Below are positions 56,501 to 64,000 of a stretch of DNA of 64,000 nucleotides, piece after piece. The stretch's first letter is position 1. Every line of letters begins with the position of its first letter. Under the pieces are notes generated by a model. The model was not told the DNA's origin. It was given only the letters and a program-made list of their open reading frames with translations, and did no database searches. Both the position numbers and the translations under genes were made by a program. The stretch covers positions 9,238,001 to 9,302,000 of the forward strand of contig JARUPY010000538.1 of assembly GCA_029817715.1 (NCBI GenBank). Direction: 5' to 3'. Origin of the DNA: Melastoma dodecandrum (Eukaryota > Streptophyta > Magnoliopsida > Myrtales > Melastomataceae).

Positions 56501-58151
56501 TTTTGAGCCGCAGACATATAGCCAAGCAAAAGGGATTCCACAGTGGGAAAGTGCAATGGCAGCTGAATTGCATGCTTTAGAAGATAATCACACGTGGGAT
56601 GTTGTACCTCTGCCTCATGGTAAACGTCCCATTGGATGCAAATGGGTTTATAAAGTGAAGCTTCATGCTGATGGGACAGTCGAGCGCCATAAGGCACGCC
56701 TGGTAGCGAAGGGATACACTCAATGTGAAGGGCTTGATTATCAAGATACGTTCAGCCCGGTTGCCAAGCATACTTCTATTCGCACATTCTTTGCTCTGGC
56801 ATCTATTAATGGCTGGTTCTTGCGGCAATTTGATATTCACAACGCATTCTTAAATGGTGATCTTCAGGAGGAGGTTTACATGCACATTCCTCCGGGAGTT
56901 GTGCTTCAGGGGGAGTGTGATGATCGGAGCATGGTCTGCCGGCTGAGAAAATCATTATATGGACTTAAGCAGGCATCGAGGCAATGGAATGCTAAACTGA
57001 CAGAATGCCTCTTGTCGAATGGGTTCCATCAATCTAAGGCAGATTACTCGTTGTTCACTAAGCAAGATGAGACAGGATTCGTGGCGATCTTGGTATACGT
57101 GGATGACATTGCAGTGGGAGGATCTAGTATGGCTGCAATAAATCGGTTATATGATCACTTGCAGAAGCATTTCAAGGTCAGGGATCTTGGGGAGCTGAGA
57201 TATTTCCTTGGTCTTGAAATTGCGAGATCGAGACAGGGAGTCTTTGTATCCCAGAGAGGGTATACACTAAGATTGCTTGAAGATCATGGCAAATTGGGAG
57301 TGAAGCCCAGTACTGTTCCTATGGTTCCAAATTTGAAGTTGAGTTCTGTGGGAGACAATCCTCTGATGGATCCTACTATGTATAGGCAACTAGTAGGAAA
57401 GTTAATATATTTGGGAATGACTAGACCGGATATAGCCTTCGCCGTGCATGTACTTGCCCAATTCATGGATAATCCGAGGATGGAACATTGGCAGGCGGCA
57501 GGGCACATCCTTAGGTACTTGAAGGGTACACCAGGAAAGGGCATAATGTTTTCCAGCAGTTCAGAATTACGTCTGCAGGCCTTTGCGGATAGTGACTGGG
57601 GCGGCTGCGTTGACACAAGGAGATCAGTAACTGGATTTTGTGTATTTGTGGGTGACTCGCTTGTCAGCTGGAAAGCCAAGAAGCAAACCACAGTCTCGAG
57701 GAGTTCAACGGAAGCTGAATACAGATCCATAGCAGCAACCACGTCAGAGTTGATCTGGCTGATGTCTCTGCTGAAGGATTTGGGAGTGTCACTAACCATG
57801 CCTGTGATACTTTACTGTGACAACAAGTCGGCAATACACTTGAGCAAGAACCCGATGTTTCATGAAAGAACGAAACATCTCGAGATTGATTTGCACTTTG
57901 TAAGGGAAAAGGTGTTGGATGGAATAATAGATGTGAGGCATATGGGCACAGAGCTTCAGCTGGCTGATCTCTTCACGAAGGGCTTGCATCCGGCTCGGTT
58001 TCATTTTTTGCTGAACAAGATGGGAATGTATGATATATATACTTCCCATCTTGAGGGGGAGTGTCAGCGACTCGGAGATTATCAGAGAGAGAGACATTCT
58101 GTGAATGGTGAAGGAGGAATCGAGAGCAATGGTGGGTCAAGTGGAGATTGA
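53529..58151 (+). pseudogene. Copia gag-pol polyprotein, one premature stop
   Basis: From ATG at 53529 (MGDRQLGVAIP) one frame runs to 58151 with only a TAG at 53697-53699; the open part after it starts at 53733. Order: gag helices (FQAWKRCNNLVKAWIQRSVS; TIFYLESAKDIWDELRERYS), a Cys-rich site (CCECGKCECQ, about 54030), CCHC knuckle CDHCGKKGHLKEKC (about 54340), protease WFLDTGATDHVV (54744), GAG-pre-integrase (HLRLGHISIEKGRI), integrase core (FDLIHCDVWGPYSQPTLGGF; IRSDNGGEF; SPQQNGVAERKHQHLL), RT (DNHTWDVVPLPHGKRPIGCK; SLYGLKQASRQWN; VYVDDIAVGGSS near 57100) and RNase H (AFADSDWGGCVDTRRSVTGF; STEAEYRSIAATTSELIWLM; DNKSAIHLSKNP). The C-terminus crosses into the 3' LTR, as in many copia elements. 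The stop falls early in gag. Confidence 0.92.
58050..58061 (+). other. Polypurine tract
   Basis: CTTGAGGGGGAG sits directly before the 3' LTR start TGTCAGCG, as expected for plus-strand priming. The gag-pol frame reads through it as LEGE. Confidence 0.9.
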
Positions 58152-58446
58152 GAAGAAAGAAGACTTGGAGGCCTTGAGGCCTGATCTAATGAAGTGAAAG
58201 AAAAACAAACCAAGCCCATATGAATAAATGGAGGATAAATTAGTAATTGTATGGATTCTGTTGGTGGGGAAATTGGTTGGATGTCGTACACAGTCTGTAA
58301 GCTATAAGACATACGCGGTGTAACAGAAAGAAAAGAAGAAAATAAGAAATATCCTTTCTTCTTCTTCCCTGCTTCTTCTTTTCCTTTCCTTTTCTTGCGA
58401 TGGAGATAAGCATGGAGTTGCATATGCGCCACAGCATTTAGTTTCA
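58062..58446 (+). repeat. 3' LTR of the young copia element
   Basis: Same length and order as 53119-53503, with about three differences. Followed by the AAGCT duplication at 58447-58451. Confidence 0.93.
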
Positions 58447-58578
58447 AAGCTCGACCCAAAATTTTATGTTATAAACATATTTACCCCCTTTCTTCTTCCT
58501 CACACAACTTCTGCTCTTGCCGCAAGAGAAATCAAACCCTCCTTCATTTCGCCTCAAGCATTCCCTAGGTGTTCACCG

Positions 58579-59851
58579 ATGGCCCCTAAACATTCGAAGA
58601 CCATCAAACGTCGTGATGGTGATTCCATTTTCGAGACCCTCGTACCTCTTCCTACGCCGGACCTTGTCAGTTTTACCCATGTCCTGAACCAGGGTATGAT
58701 TGCTTCCAAACCCCAAATCCTAGGTCAGTTCATTCCTACTGAGAACGTGAAGGATCTACTGGAGGCTTCTTTCTATTATACTCAACCGGGTGCCGTCATT
58801 TTTAAAGGTCAATCTGTCTATCCAATTGGATGGGATGACTCGGCCATTAAAAAGGATCTACATTGTTTTCTTTCCATTTTAAATGACCACTGCTATGTAG
58901 CCCAACCCCCTGACCTGTTCTAGGTTCTTACCCTTTTGGAATCCTTCTGTCAACTGCTTCTACCTATGACAGGGCCTATCTCCATCACTCTGGAGGACAT
59001 AAACTTTTTTACTGGGGTATCTGCTGAAGGTACGCCTGTCTCCTTCTGCAATGTGGGCGAAAAACAAGTTTGCATTCAATCTCATGTCTAGCACTGGAGA
59101 TGTGATTCGACAACATCTCAGCAAGTCTCCCAATACTTGGAAAGATCAATAAGAATTTGAATTATATCTGGAATGGTTGGCCACATTTATCTTTTGCGCA
59201 TGAGTAAATGACCCGTAAAGTTTATGACTGGTTTGAGCGCCTCGCTGGTCCATGTTGATTCTGCTATAGCGTTTGAACCTACAATCTTATGCTTACTGTA
59301 CCGGTCATTATACCTGGCGTCTACAAACCCAGAGCGGCTCCCGTCATGGCTGATGGATGGCCCTTTATGGATTTTATACTTATGGATCGTGCTTTACTTT
59401 CCAAAGCCTTGTTAGCTTAAGCCGCCGGTTTACTGTGTCCCTTTCTGTTATAGTGCAGAAAAGCATACCCAAATTTTGGTCGCCGCTCAGCATTTATCGG
59501 TACATTGAAGTCCTGCTACTCAGTGAAAACCCTGACAGCAAATGTCACATTATCAACTGGAGGCCTTATCCCGCTAGTCATCTCCTCAACTTCGGCAATG
59601 AGACTCAAAATGCTGCTTGGATTTCCACAATGACCTATAGAGATTTTGTGGCAGTAGACCCCAATAGGTATATCTTTGAGGTTTACAATCGTCACATGTG
59701 TGCTTGGAACTTGGCTTTTTCAGTCGCTTGCCTTGCCTTTCTATCAGTCGAAGAACCAGCCCTTGCCCAGCAGAGGTCTGTTCCTTTTGGCAAAGGCACC
59801 AAATCTCACCCTAAATTCATCCCTCCAAAAGACATACTGAAGAACCTTTAG
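58579..59851 (+). pseudogene. Plant-mobile-domain (aminotransferase-like) ORF, antisense to the Tat pol
   Basis: The ATG at 58579 (MAPKHSKTIKRRDGD) starts a basic N-terminus. The chain continues through a stop at 58921-58923 into TGPISITLEDINFFTGVSAE, the strongest PMD signature (ITL.D...LTG). More PMD-like sequence follows in 59224-59415 and 59357-59851 (IPKFWSPLSIYRYIEVLL, DFVAVDPNRYIFEVYNRHMC), in two frames that overlap between 59357 and 59415. PMD proteins occur in host genes of the MAIN/MAIL type and in transposons. Here it lies antisense downstream of integrase, a place where Tat elements carry extra ORFs. Frame breaks show decay. Its function in the element is unknown. Confidence 0.65.
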
Positions 59852-60235
59852 AGTCTATCTCTTTCAGGGTGTTGTGGGGAGAGACTTGGGATCAAACGTC
59901 CAAGAACATAAACATCGGCTATGAGACTCAATCCAGAATGGCTAGCTACGATCACATTACTCGTCTTAAAAGGAAAGCTATCAGGAAGCGAGTGAGTGAA
60001 CTAGCGCCATCTGGAGGTACTCATTTCACCCCTCTCTTTTAGATTGTCACGCAGTTTGAACACGATGTATTACAGGTGAGAAGAAATACAAGCGCCTGGT
60101 TAAGTTGGGCGACAAGCAATCAACCACTATACTGGAACACATTTCCCTTGATGACTCTTTGGAGTTATCCCAAGGTACTAGTTCTTTCTTTCATTTAAAA
60201 ATATTTTGTTTAGCTTAATTATTTTTTTAAGCTAG

Positions 60236-61441
60236 ATGCAGACTCTCAGCTTGTTTCCCGGGAAAATACTACCGCTGCCAACAGCAGAGGTAGTTCGCCA
60301 GATAAAAGATACTACTATCGCCGGGGGATTGCCACTTTTGGAACCACCTCAAGTGGATTCTCCAGCAGCTGACCCTGTTCTTGAGGAGACAGAATTGCTA
60401 CCATCGACCACTGCATGCAAAGCTTTACCTGCTGAATATTTGGTCGATGTTGAGTTAGAAGATTCTTTGAAAGTTATAGAAAAGGCCAAGAAGCAAACCG
60501 ATAAGATACTCAAGACTAGTCAACATCCCCAGTGGTCTTTAGGGAGCCTGCTAGGAGATCATCTACTAGAGATCCCAAGGGTAAGGGCCCTAGTTGCTCA
60601 ACTTGCAAGGTCCTGAGGCGACTAGCCCGATTGACTAAAGGCCAACCAGGCATCGTTTATGATGACTCTACAGATTCGGATATGGATCACCGGACTCTCA
60701 AACAGATGCTGGATTGACATTCAACATGTGCCAGAGAAGAACTGGTATGTGTCTTTTACCACCTTTTAACATTTACTTATCTTGTGACTTTCACCATTCA
60801 TTTTTTGTTTGGCTGGTCGCCCATACCGAGAGAAGCTTCCTATAGTTGGGTCGAGTCGCCCTCCTAGTCATTCAAGTGCTGATCGATCTCCAGAAAATTG
60901 TCTTCAGGTCTCATCTCTGCCTTGGAGACAAGAATGATAGAGGAGGCACATTTTGTTGCATTCGATGCAGCAATGTATCAATTGCAAGGGTTAGAGCCCT
61001 TGCCGCAAAAACATACGCTTATTGCTTTCTTTAACTCAAAAGAACTATTGGCAATACTGACAAGATCTCAGTTCCTGCATCTCTGTCGAAGCCATCTGCA
61101 AAGAGAAAGAGCTTTCCTTGAATCACCCAACAACCAATCAGCTAAGGGTGGTGAAGCTTAAAGCTTGGATGGATGAGTTGCTCTTTCAAGAACAACAACT
61201 AGCTTATACCATTCAGCGCCTTTGCAAAGACCAAGATGTTGTGGTCATTGAGATGGCTAGAACTACTCGTGAGCTAGAAGAGGTTGAGGATATTTGTAGC
61301 GTGGATGAGTTTACTACAGAGGCCGATCGAAATTCCTTAATCGACGAAATGGCAAGGGCTGATGAGCTGGCTATCCAGGCTGCAATCAAGGATATATTAC
61401 TTAGCCGGGCTAAAAATATCTTATCATCCTTGATTAATTAA
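60236..61441 (+). pseudogene. Helical C-terminal part of the PMD ORF
   Basis: Three pieces: 60236-60616 (acidic, DSLKVIEKAKKQTDKIL), 60898-61161 and 61118-61441, the last helical and charged (LKAWMDELLFQEQQLAYTIQ; TTRELEEVEDICSVDEF; LIDEMARADELAIQAA). Exon-like steps (gtaagggccctag near 60580; cag/gta-like near 60740-60830) suggest introns. It matches the coiled-coil piece at 26914-26378 of the other Tat element in place and type, not in detail. No enzymatic motif is seen. Confidence 0.5.
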
Positions 61442-62279
61442 AACATTTTATTCATGACGCTACTTTTGTTTTTCATGCTGCTCTGGCTGTCATGCGCATT
61501 ATGTTGTCTAATTTGTCTCGTCTCCTATTGCCAAACAGTTATATTTGCTGAGATTCCCACTGTAATAACGTGCCATCCATTAAAGTTGTTGGGGTTCCCA
61601 CATTTTTTCTCGTGACTCGCATTTAGGGCTTTGACCATCATTCCCAAGATTTCATATATGACGTTCGACGAGCCTATAAATGGGATCGATCGTTTAGCAA
61701 AATGGGCACACCTCTAGTTTTATGCTAAGATGTCTTGCCGAGATGCCATCCTCTTTCAAATTTTTCTTGAAACACAAAGCCTACGTTCACAACTTTAGAC
61801 CCTTTGAAAGCCTAGGTCCACAACCTTAGAATGAGGGTCGTGCTTCGCTTAGGGCCCCATGGCTTAAATGCAACATCCTTGGAGACCAGAGCAGGGAATT
61901 GCAGTGGTTTCCTCCTAGCCTGTGGTTTCGATCTTTCAAACCACGGGACCCAAGGTCACCACCCTAGAAAATGTCGCGGCAAGGAACTACATAGTTTGCC
62001 TTCCTAGACTTCGGTCTCAATCTCTGTCCAGATGACCCAAAGTCTGGGCTCAAAACACCACCACACAGGGTAAATTCTGTAGGGGATGGCAACCAGAAGG
62101 ACTGGACGACTAGTGTCCGCTATAGTTCCAGTGATCATTAGGATCAATTATGTAACGCTTTATTTCAAGGTAAGCCTTTGGCTAAAGGTTGTACCGTGAG
62201 CAAATGAGCGATGAACACTCCATTGCTTCAACTCGTCTAAGGTTAATATTCGGGTATCGCCATTGATCTTTTGTTTGCA
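61442..62279. other. Spacer between antisense PMD ORF and integrase
   Basis: No ORF of interest. There is a short two-unit repeat (aaagcctacgttcacaactt near 61780, aaagcctaggtccacaacct near 61808). The matching place in the other Tat element is 25431-26377. Confidence 0.5.
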
Positions 62280-63340
62280 AGCTTCACATATCGAACAACG
62301 ATATTCTTTCAAATATTTTCCATTAATCTTTAACTAATGGGATTTTCCATTTAAATCGGCCAACTGATATGTGTTGCCTAAATATGGCTTCACTACTTGT
62401 GACCGCCCTTCTTAGTTTGGGGTTCACTTTCCATAAAAGTAATTTTTTGACCCTTCCAGGAGTTTGGTTTTCCACACTAGGTCTCCTTTCCGAAAGATCC
62501 TGACCTTTTTGTTATAGTATCGCGCGACCCGTTTCTTATGAGTGATTAAATGATTCAAGTCGTTAAATGATTTCGCTCCAAATTCTCCAACTACAGGAGC
62601 ATGTCTTCCTCATACCGGTGATGAGCCCCCATATGCTTAAGAAACCGTAAGGATTTGGGCATTATCTCTATTGGTAACATTAGATCATGCCCATAGACCA
62701 ATTGAAGGGTGTTGTTTCCACACTCTTTCTTTTACTAACCCGCAGAGCCCACAAGGTTTCTTGCAACAACTTGTGCCACGATCTGGGATTTCCTTCTATC
62801 ATTTTTTATATCACGTTCTTAACTAACTTATTTGTCGACTCAGCCTGCCCATTTGACTGCGCATAGTATGGTGCCGAGTTTATTATCTTAAAGCCAAAAT
62901 CTTTTGCAAACTCTTGCATCACTTCGCCATTAAAAACACTGGCATTATCGACCACTATATCCTAGAATGTCGTATCTATAAATAAGGACCTCCTTTATGA
63001 ATTCCACTATATTCCCTTGAGATATTGTTTCAAACGCCTTAGCTTATACCCACTTGGCGAAGTTGTTAGTGCTACTAAGATATAAGCATCTCCGCGGGAG
63101 AAGAGAGGATAGATCTCTCCCATGATATCCATTGCCTTAGTTAAAAAAAGCCAAGGTTTCACAATGACGCTCATATCCGCAGCAGGTAACTTAATAATCG
63201 GGGCACAATGCTGGCATGCCTGACATCTCTTGCCATTTCTATACAATCTTTCATCAAGATGGCCAAAAGAACCCATGTCGTTTAATTGTCCTACACATTT
63301 TTACCCCCGCTTGGCGTGTACCGCACTAACCATTGTGCGT
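62280..63340 (-). pseudogene. Tat-lineage integrase, interrupted
   Basis: Minus strand: zinc-finger Cys pair (GKRCQACQHCAPIIKLP, near 63220), core (AMDIMGEIYPLFSRGDAYIL with first Asp; DNASVFNGEVMQEFAKDFGF with second Asp; YYAQSNGQAESTNKLVKNVI with Glu) and the C-terminal beta part (KKRVARYYNKKVRIFRKGDL; VWKTKLLEGSKNYFYGK; VVKPYLGNTYQLADLNGK). The frame after 63007 carries stops. The core acids D, D, E are all visible. Confidence 0.8.
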
Positions 63341-63629
63341 TTCCAACATAATTAGGATAGCTTCCTCCATATCAATGCATCTCAGTAGGATTCCCCCGTT
63401 GGTTTTTCGGTAGAGTGGGGATTCCATTAAAATGTATTGCCTGGCAGTGACCCTACTTCTTCATTCTACTTTTGATGAAGGTCTTCTAGGAATTGAATGA
63501 TGGAGGTCCGTCGATCTCCTGTCGTTTTGAACAATCTTACAACGTTGATATTTTCGTCTCTAGCTTCCTATTTTAGGAGCTTTAGAGCAGGCTTCTTCAT
63601 CATAATTGGCGTACCATCCAAGAATGACT

Positions 63630-63999
63630 CATCGTAGTGAACCAACGCAGACGCTATTTGTGCGAGATGATTGGCTTCAATATTCAATGATCACCCAATG
63701 TGTATTATAGTAGTTCCTTTGAACTCTTTGGCAAGTTCTCTTGCTATGTTCAAATATTGCTCAAGATGAGGCGAATGACATTTTATTTCGCCTAGTAATT
63801 GTTGTAAGACAAGCTGTGAATCTCCTTGCACCACTATTCGGGTCAATCACCATTTTCTTGCCACTATTAGTGTTAAAATCAGTGCTTCATATTCGACGGC
63901 ATTGTTGGTAACTTCATCCTCTAATCTGTCGGCCTACCTCGTTTTATTTCCCAAAGGGTACTCTAGTACCACAATGATGCCTTCTCCTTCTTTATTTGA
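63630..63999 (-). pseudogene. Archaeal-type second RNase H of the Tat element
   Basis: Minus strand from the window edge: GEGIIVVLEYPLGNKTR, NNAVEYEALILTLIVARKW (Glu), VVQGDSQLVLQQLLGE (Asp) and NIEANHLAQIASA. A stop follows KW near 63830, so it is broken, but the ordered acid residues identify the second RNase H. The first RNase H and RT lie beyond the window. Confidence 0.75.
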
Positions 64000-64000
64000 G

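Larger units (their letters stand above)
53119..58446 (+). mobile_element. Young, nearly intact Ty1/copia retrotransposon, 5.3 kb
   Basis: All landmarks are present in order: TSD, 385-bp 5' LTR (53119-53503), primer site (53504-53520), gag-pol in one frame (53529-58151), polypurine tract (58050-58061), 385-bp 3' LTR (58062-58446), TSD. The LTRs differ at about three positions that I can see, which means a recent insertion. The gag-pol has a single in-frame TAG at 53697-53699; otherwise it is open throughout. It is the least decayed element here. Confidence 0.95.
58452..63999 (-). mobile_element. Tat-lineage gypsy element, minus strand, partial
   Basis: Reading leftward from the window edge (minus strand): archaeal-type RNase H (63999-63630), integrase (about 63340-62280), a spacer, then an ORF set on the plus strand (58579-61441) antisense to pol. 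The RT, gag and 5' LTR lie outside the window. The copia insertion at 58446 cuts it or lies next to it on the left, and I find no 3' LTR between 58452 and 58578. It has the same domain order as the element at 18-28 kb but opposite orientation, and integrase similarity is only moderate, so they are separate insertions. Confidence 0.75.

Noticed and set aside
56221..58097. Minus-strand open frames across the young copia pol
   Set aside because: Shadows of the continuous plus-strand gag-pol frame.

Overview
The window is plant nuclear DNA, almost certainly from a eudicot. It holds two single-copy host genes, a seven-exon reticulon gene and an intronless pentatricopeptide-repeat gene, set in AT-rich intergenic DNA crowded with nested plant transposable elements (Ty3/gypsy, Ty1/copia, MULE, hAT-like). 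The introns, splice signals, initiator-tRNA-Met primer sites and the Sirevirus- and Tat-type retrotransposons are plant features. I cannot name the species. No rRNA, tRNA or CRISPR was found.

Layout. 1-3.3 kb: eroded Ty3/gypsy pol with a degenerate gag zinc knuckle, broken off in the integrase. 4.06-7.07 kb (minus): an intact seven-exon reticulon-like gene of the RTNLB21 type. 7.58-8.54 kb: a short hAT-like non-autonomous element. 8.5-12 kb: AT-rich spacer with homopolymer runs. 12.0-15.1 kb: rearranged LTR-retroelement remnants. 15.47-16.89 kb: the PPR gene. 18.2-28.5 kb: a Tat-lineage gypsy element (gag, PR, RT, RH, archaeal-type second RH, IN) followed by an ORF set on the opposite strand. 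28.5-35 kb: AT-rich DNA with short palindromes, a FAR1/MULE transposase pseudogene and two copia fragments facing opposite ways. 35.3-51 kb: a Mutator-like element with a FAR1-type transposase (minus) and a convergent Ulp1-like protease gene (plus). That protease gene is split by a 9.97-kb Sirevirus-type copia element (36957-46928) with a GCTGG target duplication. 53119-58446: a young, nearly intact second copia element with 385-bp LTRs differing at about three sites and an AAGCT target duplication. 58.5-64 kb: part of a second Tat-lineage element on the minus strand, with a plant-mobile-domain (PMD) and coiled-coil ORF set on its opposite strand.

The host genes appear independent: an ER-membrane shaping protein and an organellar RNA-binding protein. 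The rest is a record of layered insertions, including copia into MULE and copia beside or into the Tat element. The strongest unusual pattern is that two separate Tat-type elements, in opposite orientations, both carry an antisense ORF set at the same place after integrase, recognisably PMD-related in one and probably so in the other. The second is a MULE carrying a cysteine protease of the SUMO-protease fold.
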